A DNA stretch of 13,880 nt from an uncultured Eubacteriales bacterium (GCA_902496595.1 CABVBV010000046.1:1-13880); one strand, 5' to 3'; shown: positions 5,649 to 12,832, counted from the first letter of the stretch. Made by a program: numbers and translations. The notes: generated by a model not told the origin, from the sequence alone.

Positions 5649-8501
5649 TCAGCCCTGGGAATACCTCATGAGAATGGCAGCCGCCTGGGCTCTCGTTATC
5701 CCTGACGAGGGGCTGAGATAGCCTCCGTCATTTCCTTCGACGATTCCCTTGGAAACAGCCCAGAGCATGGCGTTGGAAGCCCAGTCGCTTACCTGGGAGG
5801 CATCAGGGAAACCGGATAGTGAGCCGGAAGCCGCAGGCGACCCGGCAAAGCGCCAGAGCATGGTGACGAACTGTTCACGTGAGATGTTGACGTTTGGCGC
5901 TGTACCGTCGGAGACACCGGAGATTACAGCCCAACTCTGTGCGGCGGCATACCAGGGTTCTCCTCCGTCCACGTTTGCGCCGTCGATGCGGGCCAGAACC
6001 GTCCAGAACATAGCCCTGCTCATACCCGACTCAGGCCCGAACGCTGTTTCTCCGACTCCTGTCATCAAGCCGTTGGAATACACATACGACACCGCGTCAT
6101 AGTACCAAGCCGATGTGGAAACGTCGAGGAAGGGCAGCTTTGTGCTACCGTCCGTGAACTCGGCATAAACTGTGACGGCGCAGTCGGGCATGGTAAACAG
6201 ATACGTCCCGTCTTTCTGCCTCTCAACTGCGATGCCTTGCCCATCCGCTCCAACGGCACGCAAAGACGCCAATTCAAATCCCTCGGCGGGAAATACCGTC
6301 AGAATAATTCTGCCGCCCTTTGAGCTGTTGGACAGGTTGCTCTTTACGGCGCCGTTGACCGAAGTTGCGATGTTAATTTCATGCGTTTTGTCAAATACGG
6401 GGAATAATGTTGAATACTCCACAGCAGGACTCGGCTCGGAAGCTAGGTAACTACCGACTGCGGTATAGCGCTGCTCAAAAGTGTAGCTCGTGCCGTATCT
6501 CAGATCATCGAAGACAGGGCTCGACTGCCAAGCTCCTCCGTTTATCCTGTACTGAGGCTGAGCTCCATTGGCGTTGATAGGCAGAGCTTTCAAGGTGATG
6601 CTGTCGAGCTCTCTCCTGTAAAGCTCCGGGGCTCCGGGGGCTTCCTGAGGAGCCTTTTCAACGGTGAAGGCAACGTCCGCCTCAACTGTAAAGGTCTCGC
6701 TGCCGGAATAGCTCTCTCCGCCCTTATAGGTCACGGTGACAGTAGCGGTGTAGTCGCCCGCTTCGAGCCCGGTCTTGGGCCTGACTATGTAGCTGCTGAG
6801 GCTGCCGCCCGCTTCGACATACCGGTCGGAGCCGACGATCTCGAAGGCTTCAGTATTGTCAACAACGGCAGACACTATCTCCGCTTTGCTGTTGCCGGAG
6901 CTCGTGAGCACGAGGGCAGAGCCCTCGGGCTGCGCGTAGTTGTATATCTCGGTCTCGATTTCGGCTATCTCAAGGCTCAGCGTATAGGTCGCGGGCACGC
7001 CCTTGCCGACCGTGACGGCGGCCGCTTCACCGGCAAAGCTGTTTTCGGTGCCCTTGTTCCTGACGTTATATGTACCGTCTGCAAGGCCGGTCACGCTCTC
7101 GCCCTCGCAGGCTGTCCAGTCGCCGGATGATGCGCGGTACTCCATGGCCGTGCTGACGCCGGTTATCTGGCCGTCGGCCTTGCCGTCTATGGTCTCGTCA
7201 ACTGCCGTGACCTCGGGCGCGGCGGGACGGGCTGGAATGCTCACCGGAGCCGAGGCGCTGGCGAGTGCGCTGCCGGTGGCCTTTGTGCGGACGTAAACGC
7301 TGCTTCCGGGCTGTATGGCTCCGCCGCTCACGATGGCAGAACCGGAGAAATCTGCGGCGGTGTTGACCTCATAGGCGCTGTCAAAGCTGATAGTCTCATT
7401 CACATAGTCTATCGTCACCACATCCGCCGAGGGTGCCCCGGAACGGGTGGGGACTGCGACCTCAGCAGGTGAGCTCGCAAATCCTGTGGACGTTGCCGAA
7501 TATCTGAAGTAGATCTTGCTGTTGGAACCCGCTGCGGATATGGGCGTCGGGCCGCTGCACTTCGTCCACGTACTGCCGTTGAGCGAATATTCCATTGTGG
7601 AGTCGGACGCAAAAGTCTCGTTCGCGTAGTTTACGAAGTTTATCGGGACAAATGACGAGCGACCGGGGAGTGTAACCTTCGTCGCGTCGCTGGCGGGCGT
7701 GCTGCCGTCCTGCTTCACGCGCACATATATTGGGCTGCTGATGCTGCCCACGAGCGAGGATATGGAGCCGCCGCTCGGGATCACCGAGCCGAAGTTGGTG
7801 GCGCTGACTTCGTATTTGCCGTCATAGGTGATTGTCTCGGCGGCGTAGTTTATGGCCACCACCGAAGCAGAGGGCGCGGCAGGTTCGGTAACGGTTGAGC
7901 TTGAGGTCACATATTTCCAATTATAACCTCCAGACTTTGTAATGCTTGTGTTTTCATACAGATAAAACACTTCATCTGGATCTGTTGCCCTGCTCTGCGC
8001 ACGGACAAAGGAAAAAATACTTCCTCCAACGTCACTATATTTGCCTAAGGCCACCTCTATATGTATGTGTGCTACAGATGCTTGTCCGTATGTACCTTGT
8101 GTATAAAAACCTTCTCCTTGCTTTAGTGTTTTGCCAACATACAAATCACTTATATCGTTGTCATGCGCAAATAAAGCCGATACATAAGATGTATTCCCGT
8201 TTGCAAGTTCCACAGGCTCAGTGCTTTCAATCAGCACTACATGTCCATTTGCATTGTCAATCGCAACAACTTTTGCGTCGAAAGGCGCAAGGGCCGTGGT
8301 ATTAGAAGAATATGCCACAACATCAAATGGCCTACGGTAAGGATAACTTGCCTTATATGCATGGCCATCAGCATTGTTTGTAACATAAACATACTCTTTA
8401 AATATCCACATCGCTTTTTGGTTATCTGCCGCAGCGCCTACGCTCAGGCAGGACACTACTAGCACTACCGCTAATAACAGTACCAACAACCTCTTTTTCA
8501 T
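5649..8501 (-). CDS. Secreted SLH-domain protein with M23-peptidase-like head
   Basis: A 950-residue exported protein. Residues 1-25 are a signal peptide ending AAA/DN; VVSC at 15-18 also fits a lipobox, so a lipid anchor cannot be excluded. Residues 30-195 resemble the M23 (LytM-like) fold: RRPFDVVA at 56-63, FAH at 111-113 and the HxH pair His145/His147. The usual first zinc-binding His is Arg56, so activity is doubtful. Four modules of about 73 residues begin near 210, 284, 357 and 429 (consensus around VVxIDYxNETI). Ig-like segments, an FN3-like unit near 622 and an InlB-B-like repeat (about 715-780) follow. Three SLH domains (787-950) should hold it on secondary cell-wall polymer. GGGGG, 7 bases before the ATG, is the only SD-like sequence. 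Codons for residues 1-198 are AT-rich, unlike the rest. It diverges from the Xre gene. Confidence 0.88.
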   Translation of the reverse strand: MKKRLLVLLLAVVLVVSCLSVGAAADNQKAMWIFKEYVYVTNNADGHAYKASYPYRRPFDVVAYSSNTTALAPFDAKVVAIDNANGHVVLIESTEPVELANGNTSYVSALFAHDNDISDLYVGKTLKQGEGFYTQGTYGQASVAHIHIEVALGKYSDVGGSIFSFVRAQSRATDPDEVFYLYENTSITKSGGYNWKYVTSSSTVTEPAAPSASVVAINYAAETITYDGKYEVSATNFGSVIPSGGSISSLVGSISSPIYVRVKQDGSTPASDATKVTLPGRSSFVPINFVNYANETFASDSTMEYSLNGSTWTKCSGPTPISAAGSNSKIYFRYSATSTGFASSPAEVAVPTRSGAPSADVVTIDYVNETISFDSAYEVNTAADFSGSAIVSGGAIQPGSSVYVRTKATGSALASASAPVSIPARPAAPEVTAVDETIDGKADGQITGVSTAMEYRASSGDWTACEGESVTGLADGTYNVRNKGTENSFAGEAAAVTVGKGVPATYTLSLEIAEIETEIYNYAQPEGSALVLTSSGNSKAEIVSAVVDNTEAFEIVGSDRYVEAGGSLSSYIVRPKTGLEAGDYTATVTVTYKGGESYSGSETFTVEADVAFTVEKAPQEAPGAPELYRRELDSITLKALPINANGAQPQYRINGGAWQSSPVFDDLRYGTSYTFEQRYTAVGSYLASEPSPAVEYSTLFPVFDKTHEINIATSVNGAVKSNLSNSSKGGRIILTVFPAEGFELASLRAVGADGQGIAVERQKDGTYLFTMPDCAVTVYAEFTDGSTKLPFLDVSTSAWYYDAVSYVYSNGLMTGVGETAFGPESGMSRAMFWTVLARIDGANVDGGEPWYAAAQSWAVISGVSDGTAPNVNISREQFVTMLWRFAGSPAASGSLSGFPDASQVSDWASNAMLWAVSKGIVEGNDGGYLSPSSGITRAQAAAILMRYSQG

Positions 8502-8555
8502 ACAAAGACCCCCAAAATATTATCTGCGCCCCCGGCACAGTTTGGTATCATAAGC

Positions 8556-8584
8556 AATATAGCCCAATTGTGAAGTAATGTCAA
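8556..8584 (-). promoter_or_regulatory. Strong sigma-A-type promoter for the SLH protein gene
   Basis: On the minus strand, a perfect -35 TTGACA (8579-8584), a 17-base spacer and a -10 TATATT (8556-8561, one mismatch). The start would be near 8549, giving a leader of about 48 bases. The spacer contains the operator-like half-site TTACTTCACA. Confidence 0.8.
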
Positions 8585-8618
8585 TACTTTGGGAAGTATA
8601 TTACTTCACATTTGTGAA
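8568..8618. promoter_or_regulatory. Three-half-site operator array between the SLH and Xre genes
   Basis: Half-site O1 TTGTGAAGTAAT (8568-8579) lies in the spacer of the SLH promoter and touches its -35. O2 ATTACTTCACA (8600-8610) is its inverted copy, matching 11 of 11. O3 TTGTGAACTATA (8612-8623) overlaps the -10 of the Xre promoter. O2 and O3 form a tight palindrome TTCACA-TT-TGTGAA (8605-8618). Between O1 and O2 lies another dyad, ATACTT-TGGG-AAGTAT (8584-8599). The likely ligand is the adjacent Xre regulator, which is an inference from position. Confidence 0.65.
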
Positions 8619-8619
8619 C

Positions 8620-8625
8620 TATAAT
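8620..8625 (+). promoter_or_regulatory. -10 box for the Xre regulator gene
   Basis: A perfect TATAAT. No good -35 box lies at the usual distance; TATATT at 8597-8602 has 17-base spacing but is poor. The predicted start, about 7 bases downstream, falls on or next to the ATG at 8632, which would make the message leaderless. Operator half-site O3 overlaps this box. Confidence 0.55.
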
Positions 8626-8631
8626 ATGCTC

Positions 8632-8949
8632 ATGGTGGTGATATCTATTAATACCCAAGAGCGTATTCGGCAGATGATGGACGAGCGTGGCTGGTCGGAA
8701 TACCGGCTGGCAAAAGAGTGCGGGGTCTCGCAGTCTACCATTTCCAATATCTTTAACCGCAATTACCAGCCCAGCATATCCTCACTTGAGATCATCTGCA
8801 GGAGCTTCGGCATCACCCTTTCTCAATTCTTTGCCGAGGGTTGTCTCGTGGAGCTGACAGAGGAACAATATGATTTCTTCAAACGCTGGTCTGCCCTCTC
8901 GCCTGAGCAGAAAGGGCTCCTCTCCGACCTCATATCTCAGTTCAAATAA
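8632..8949 (+). CDS. Xre-family helix-turn-helix transcriptional regulator
   Basis: About 105 residues. Residues 10-65 form a Cro/C1-type (HTH_3) domain: ERIRQMMDERG, then YRLAKECGVSQSTISNIFNR, with the recognition helix near residues 33-43, then PSISSLEIICRSFGITLSQFF. A short acidic C-terminal helix region (LTEEQYDFFKRWSALSPEQ) probably mediates dimerisation. Upstream in-frame ATGs at 8578 and 8626 are unlikely, because the -10 box sits at 8620-8625; ATG 8632 fits a leaderless message. A second possibility is that GGTGGTGAT (8634-8642) acts as the ribosome binding site for an ATT start at 8647, where family similarity begins. It diverges from the SLH gene, shares an operator array with it, and ends in its own terminator. 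It probably represses both genes. Confidence 0.85.
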   Translation: MVVISINTQERIRQMMDERGWSEYRLAKECGVSQSTISNIFNRNYQPSISSLEIICRSFGITLSQFFAEGCLVELTEEQYDFFKRWSALSPEQKGLLSDLISQFK

Positions 8950-8951
8950 CC

Positions 8952-8980
8952 AAAAGCAGCCGTTTATCCGGCTGCTTTTT
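8952..8980 (+). terminator. Intrinsic terminator of the Xre gene
   Basis: AAAAGCAGCC (8952-8961) pairs with GGCTGCTTTT (8970-8979), with an extra G-C closing pair and a run of five T. It begins three bases after the Xre stop codon. A textbook Rho-independent terminator. Confidence 0.9.
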
Positions 8981-8985
8981 ATATG

Positions 8986-9015
8986 TTGCCTCTTTATGTC
9001 GTTTCGGTATATAAT
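8986..9015 (+). promoter_or_regulatory. Promoter for the AAA-HAD-SGNH operon
   Basis: TTGCCT (8986-8991, four of six), an 18-base spacer and a perfect TATAAT (9010-9015). It lies directly after the Xre terminator and would start transcription near 9022, about 22 bases before the AAA gene. Confidence 0.6.
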
Positions 9016-9043
9016 AATTGAGATGTTTTGCAGGAGGTGCCCT

Positions 9044-10477
9044 ATGCCTACGTCTTGGAAGCGTTCACCGGAGGAACTGCACAAGGTATATGTCGAGAAC
9101 ACCGAGGCCTTTTACCGCGTCGCGGGCAGGGCCTGTATGCGGGAACTCGATTCGTTCATGCAGAGCTGCGCTGTCGCACTTTGGGCCAAAGCCGGCTCCG
9201 TCACTCAGGCACAGGTCGACGCCATCAACGAACTCTACTCCAAGGGTCGGCAGAAGGGAACCCGGCTGCTCTGGCAGCTCACAGGAGAGATCTGCTCCGC
9301 AAACGAAGTTCTCCCGCCGATGTTCTTCTGGAGCCTCGCCGACCGAGATGTGCGCGAGGGCCGCGACTATTCCCGTGTCTTCGTCCGCATGGTCACGAAC
9401 ATCCTGCTCCACCTTGCCGCCGTCGACGACGACGTCAGTTATGCAGAGGCGGAGTTCATCACCGACTGCGCCGACAGGCTCACTGCCGTCTGCGACTCCG
9501 CCGGTGTGAAGCCCTCCAAGCCTGCCCTGAACGCAAAGGACTTCGTCACCAGTGGAGAGCCCTCCTTCATTGACAAACATCCGGTCGGAAACAGCGCCCA
9601 GCCCTCCGGCGAGGCCTCGGCTCCCGCCTCAGAGCCCGAGGCAAAGGCCACGGACAAGCCCGATTTTGACGCTCTCATGGCTGAACTGGATTCGCTTATC
9701 GGTCTCGACAGCGTAAAGCGCGAGGTGCGCAGTCTAATTAACCTTGTAAAAGTCAGAAAGCTGCGTGAGGAGAAGGGGCTTTCCACGGCTCCAATGAGCC
9801 TGCACATGGTATTCACGGGCAACCCGGGCACGGGCAAGACCACCGTTGCAAGGCTGCTCGCAGGTCTTTACGCCGCTGTCGGGGCGCTCAAACAGGGACA
9901 GCTCGTTGAGGTCGACCGCTCCGGCCTTGTCGCAGGCTACGTAGGTCAGACTGCGCTCAGAACGAGCGAGGTAATTAAAAAGGCTATCGGAGGCGTGCTC
10001 TTCATTGACGAGGCCTACTCTCTGGCCTCCGGTGGAGAGAACGACTTCGGGCGCGAGGCAATCGAGACTCTGCTCAAGGCCATGGAGGATCATAGGGATG
10101 AACTGGTTGTAATCGTCGCGGGCTACGACGAACCTATGGAAGACTTTATACATTCAAACCCCGGCCTGGAGTCGAGGTTCAACAAATACATCCACTTCCC
10201 CGACTACAACGGTTCTGAACTCATGGAGATGTTCCGGCTGCAATGCCGAAAAAACGGCTACACCTTGGATGACACGGCCGAGGCCGCTGCCGAGCGGCTC
10301 TTCAGCGAGCTCTATGAGAACAGGGACGAGAATTTCGGGAACGGGCGGACAGTCCGCAACATTTTTGAGGACGCTGTCGCGAGACAGGCGAACCGCGTAG
10401 CTTCCCTTCCCGACCCAAGCCGCGAACAGCTCATGGCGCTCTTGGCCGAGGATCTTAATGAGGAGGGCAACACTTGA
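9044..10477 (+). CDS. CbbX/SpoVK-like AAA+ ATPase with TerB-like N-terminal region
   Basis: A 477-residue cytoplasmic ATPase. The C-terminal half is a CbbX/CfxQ/SpoVK-type AAA+ module: LIGLDSVKREV entry, Walker A GNPGTGKTT (259-267, Lys265), Walker B GGVLFIDEAYSL (Asp322, Glu323), VVIVAGY around the sensor-1 position and NPGLESRF with the arginine-finger candidate Arg378. The N-terminal 165 residues are helical. Residues 116-146 (LLHLAAVDDDVSYAEAEF) recall the acidic metal-binding signature of TerB, which I hold as tentative. A linker rich in Pro, Ser, Ala and Glu (165-205) joins the halves. The ATG follows AGGAGGTG (9032-9039). Its stop overlaps the next start, so translation is probably coupled. 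Relatives remodel Rubisco (CbbX) or act in sporulation (SpoVK); the substrate here is unknown. Confidence 0.85.
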   Translation: MPTSWKRSPEELHKVYVENTEAFYRVAGRACMRELDSFMQSCAVALWAKAGSVTQAQVDAINELYSKGRQKGTRLLWQLTGEICSANEVLPPMFFWSLADRDVREGRDYSRVFVRMVTNILLHLAAVDDDVSYAEAEFITDCADRLTAVCDSAGVKPSKPALNAKDFVTSGEPSFIDKHPVGNSAQPSGEASAPASEPEAKATDKPDFDALMAELDSLIGLDSVKREVRSLINLVKVRKLREEKGLSTAPMSLHMVFTGNPGTGKTTVARLLAGLYAAVGALKQGQLVEVDRSGLVAGYVGQTALRTSEVIKKAIGGVLFIDEAYSLASGGENDFGREAIETLLKAMEDHRDELVVIVAGYDEPMEDFIHSNPGLESRFNKYIHFPDYNGSELMEMFRLQCRKNGYTLDDTAEAAAERLFSELYENRDENFGNGRTVRNIFEDAVARQANRVASLPDPSREQLMALLAEDLNEEGNT

Positions 10478-11271
10478 ATTACGACAAGCTCAAAGCCTGC
10501 AGGCTTTTCCTGCTGGACATGGACGGCACTCTCTACCTCGGCGACGAGGTCTTCGACGGCGCCGTGGACTTCATCAACACTCTTTCTGCCACAGGCAGAA
10601 ACTACATCTACCTGACCAACAACTCCTCGAGGGCCGGCGTGGATTATGTAAACCGGCTGCGGAAGCTGGGCTTCCCCTGCGAGATGGAGAACGTCTTCAC
10701 CTCCGGCATGGCGACGGGTATGTATTTGAACGAGCACTTCAAGGGTGTCCCGGTCTATCCGGTCGGTACCCCGGCTTTTCTGGACGAGCTCAGGAGCTAC
10801 GGGGCGCCCTTTGCATCAGGAGATGACGCAGGTGTCGTCTGTGTCGGCTTCGACACCACTCTGACCTATGAAAAGCTCGACCGAGCTGTGCATTTCCTTC
10901 GACGCGGCGCGGCTTTCATAGCGGCGAATCCGGACTGGGTCTGCCCCATGCCGGCAGGAGAGGTACTGCCCGATTGCGGCAGCATCTGCGCCCTGCTCAC
11001 CGCCGCATCCGGTGTAAAGCCCTTCTACATTGGCAAGCCTAACAGGAGTATGGTTGACATAATTTCCGGCTTCACCGGGATCCCGAACGAGGAGATCTGT
11101 TGTGTCGGCGACCGGCTGTATACGGATATTGCGGTCGCGGTAAATGCGGGGGCGCAGTCTGTGCTGGTCATGTCCGGAGAGACGACGCAGGAGATACTGG
11201 ATGAGAGCGAGACGAAGCCGGGCTGGGTCATGGCGGACGTCGCGGAACTAGCTTCAGTGCTCAAGGGGTGA
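10474..11271 (+). CDS. HAD-superfamily (subclass IIA, NagD-like) phosphatase
   Basis: A 265-residue phosphatase of the NagD/AraL/4-nitrophenylphosphatase type. All four HAD motifs are present: DMDGT with nucleophile Asp15 and Asp17, Thr48 in TNNSSR, Lys188 in GKPNRSM, and GDRLYTD with Asp213 and Asp218. The long segment between motifs II and III is the C2a cap. Such enzymes remove phosphate from small metabolites such as sugar phosphates or nucleotides; the substrate cannot be read from sequence. The start is TTG at 10474, since the next Met (Met16) is inside the catalytic motif. It is preceded by AGGAGGG (10461-10467) and overlaps the AAA stop codon (TTGA), indicating translational coupling. 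Confidence 0.9.
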   Translation: MNYDKLKACRLFLLDMDGTLYLGDEVFDGAVDFINTLSATGRNYIYLTNNSSRAGVDYVNRLRKLGFPCEMENVFTSGMATGMYLNEHFKGVPVYPVGTPAFLDELRSYGAPFASGDDAGVVCVGFDTTLTYEKLDRAVHFLRRGAAFIAANPDWVCPMPAGEVLPDCGSICALLTAASGVKPFYIGKPNRSMVDIISGFTGIPNEEICCVGDRLYTDIAVAVNAGAQSVLVMSGETTQEILDESETKPGWVMADVAELASVLKG

Positions 11272-11278
11272 TTTTCCC

Positions 11279-11869
11279 TTGAAAATACTATGTTTCGGCG
11301 ACTCCAACACCTATGGCTACGACCCGCGCTCGTATCTGGGCAGCCGCTACGGTGAGGGTATACGCTGGCCGGGGCTGCTGGGCGCCTTACCCGGAGTCGA
11401 GGTCTATGAACGCGGGGAGAACGGCAGATGCATCCCGCACAGGGACTACCAGCTGAAAAACGCAGGCCGAGAGATCGAGGCCTGCGGAATAGTTGACATA
11501 ATATTGATAATGCTCGGTGGGAACGACCTGCTGTCAGAACCGGACTATTTTGCGGAGGATGTTGCCGAGAGGATGGAGGAATTTCTGCTGCATCTCAAAG
11601 GCCTTTCGTGTGTCTCCGGGACGAAGATCCTGCTCGTGCCTCCCGTCCCCATGATCCGCGGGCAATGGGTGACTGAGCAGAGGCTGATTGACGAGTCTGC
11701 CAGGCTTCCCGAGCTCTATCGGGAACTAGCCGCAGCGTTCGAAACCGACTATATGCCGCCTCCCGAGGGGCCCGGCATTCTCGACTTCGACGGAGTCCAT
11801 CTGACGTCCGCCGGGCATCGGAGCTTCTTTGAAAAGCTGAAATCACACCTCGAAAAATACGAACAATGA
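11279..11869 (+). CDS. SGNH/GDSL-family hydrolase
   Basis: A 196-residue protein with the SGNH blocks: FGDSNTYG with nucleophile Ser9, Gly/Asn in ERGENGR, LGGND with Asn82, and the DGVH block with Asp171 and His174. No signal peptide is seen, so it is probably cytoplasmic. The family covers esterases, lipases, thioesterases and carbohydrate deacetylases; the short form with DSNTYGYDP resembles the arylesterase/acetylesterase group. The start is TTG at 11279, forced by the GDS motif at residues 7-9, with GGGGTGAT (from 11265) as ribosome binding site. The gap to the HAD gene is 7 bases, so they share an operon. The stop is 18 bases from the stop of the convergent VanX-like gene, and no hairpin lies between them. 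Confidence 0.9.
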   Translation: MKILCFGDSNTYGYDPRSYLGSRYGEGIRWPGLLGALPGVEVYERGENGRCIPHRDYQLKNAGREIEACGIVDIILIMLGGNDLLSEPDYFAEDVAERMEEFLLHLKGLSCVSGTKILLVPPVPMIRGQWVTEQRLIDESARLPELYRELAAAFETDYMPPPEGPGILDFDGVHLTSAGHRSFFEKLKSHLEKYEQ

Positions 11870-11887
11870 AAGCACACGAAGCCTACG

Positions 11888-12799
11888 TTATGTCAACTTA
11901 TATTTCAGATAGGCGCTCATGACGTATCCGTAGTCGGCGCAGTACCTCACCAGAGAGAAGTCGCCTACCGTATCCAGGACAAGCAGTTCCGCCCCTGCCG
12001 GCACGTGGCCGAGGGCTTCTGAAGCGGCGTCCGGGGCGGCTCTGAGACTCAGATACTCTTTGCAATCGGCAGTCGCCGTCGGCAGGCTGGTCACGCTCTC
12101 CACGATCTCATAGTCGTCGGTGTCCGTATAGTGCCACCACTCTGCGAAGTATCCGGTAAATCCCGACTCGGTCATGACCTGTTCGAGCAGCCCGGCGTTT
12201 TCAGCCACAGCCCCTGAGACATCGCTGTAATCCCTGTCAGCCAGGGCGGAAAAGTCGTCAAAGCCGCTTGGGAGCTCTATTAGCTCTCCATCGGAGCCGA
12301 CGAGTGCAACGTCGACTGTGTTTCCGCGGCAGTGATTGGTGACTCCGTTGAACGGGTTAGACACAAATCTCGCGTCCGGGCAGGCCCTCCAGAGTGCAAA
12401 CTGAGCGGCAACCGGGCGCCATGCATCCCATATGCAGAGTGACAAGCCGTACTCAGAGAGTTTTTCCTGGGCCTCCGCCAACTTTTCCGCGGTGCCGCGT
12501 CTCAGGTAGGCAGTGTCGAAGTCGTATAAGGCTGTCCCGGTGAAGTTGTCGGCTCCGCTGTATTTCAGTTCGACCCGGACGTCCGGGACAAGGCTTTTTA
12601 CCTCTACCATATCCTCCGGGCTCTCCTCGGCGGGTTCCCAAGTCTGAACCTGCCCGGTCTTCTCCGTAGGAGCCGGGCTCGGCTGGACTGTTTCGGCCGG
12701 GACGGGAGAGAGTCCGTCCGCAGTTGGCAAAGAATCATCGGCAAGGCCGCAACCGCAGAGCAGGGCCAGCAGCAGGGCGGCTGTGATTGCTCTTTTCAT
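11888..12799 (-). CDS. VanX-like D-Ala-D-Ala dipeptidase lipoprotein with SH3b tail
   Basis: A 303-residue protein. The N-terminus has a lipoprotein signal with lipobox LCGC (Cys17), followed by a Pro/Thr/Ser/Glu-rich spacer to about residue 65. The peptidase M15D (VanX/DdpX) domain spans about 66-235: WDAWRP with Arg128, THE zinc motif around NHCRGNTVD with His156 and Asp163, and EWWHY with catalytic Glu220 and zinc ligand His223. Family members cleave D-Ala-D-Ala. Residues 240-303 look like a bacterial SH3 domain (YLSLRAAPD ... GYVMSAYL), which usually binds peptidoglycan. Exported dipeptidases of this type more likely recycle wall fragments than confer glycopeptide resistance, for which a cytoplasmic VanX is used. 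The ATG follows GGGTGAT; a hairpin at 12812-12832 lies in the leader. It is downstream of the peroxiredoxin gene on the same strand. Confidence 0.87.
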   Translation of the reverse strand: MKRAITAALLLALLCGCGLADDSLPTADGLSPVPAETVQPSPAPTEKTGQVQTWEPAEESPEDMVEVKSLVPDVRVELKYSGADNFTGTALYDFDTAYLRRGTAEKLAEAQEKLSEYGLSLCIWDAWRPVAAQFALWRACPDARFVSNPFNGVTNHCRGNTVDVALVGSDGELIELPSGFDDFSALADRDYSDVSGAVAENAGLLEQVMTESGFTGYFAEWWHYTDTDDYEIVESVTSLPTATADCKEYLSLRAAPDAASEALGHVPAGAELLVLDTVGDFSLVRYCADYGYVMSAYLKYKLT

Positions 12800-12811
12800 C
12801 TCAAATCACCC

Positions 12812-12832
12812 GAGGCTATGACGTGGAGCCTC
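12812..12832 (-). other. Small hairpin in the VanX-like gene leader
   Basis: GAGGCT (12812-12817) pairs with AGCCTC (12827-12832) around a 9-base loop, close upstream of the GGGTGAT ribosome binding site. It has no T-tract and is not a terminator. A role is not evident. Confidence 0.4.

Larger units (their letters stand above)
7910..8640. other. AT-rich island covering the SLH-protein head and its control region
   Basis: Hand counts of sampled 60-base lines give 33% G+C at 7921-7980, 33% at 8101-8160, 43% at 8221-8280, 47% at 8281-8340 and 35% at 8341-8400, against 55% at 7801-7860 and 53% at 7021-7080. The left edge falls near 7910, which is codon 198, between the M23-like head and the first beta module. 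The right edge is about where the Xre coding region begins. No transposase, terminal repeats or target duplication are visible. Confidence 0.65.

Noticed and set aside
3918..12799. Vancomycin-resistance cluster (VanW plus VanX homologues)
   Set aside because: The genes are 6 kb apart on opposite strands, with no VanH, ligase, VanR or VanS; the VanX-like protein is exported. Both families are common outside resistance clusters.
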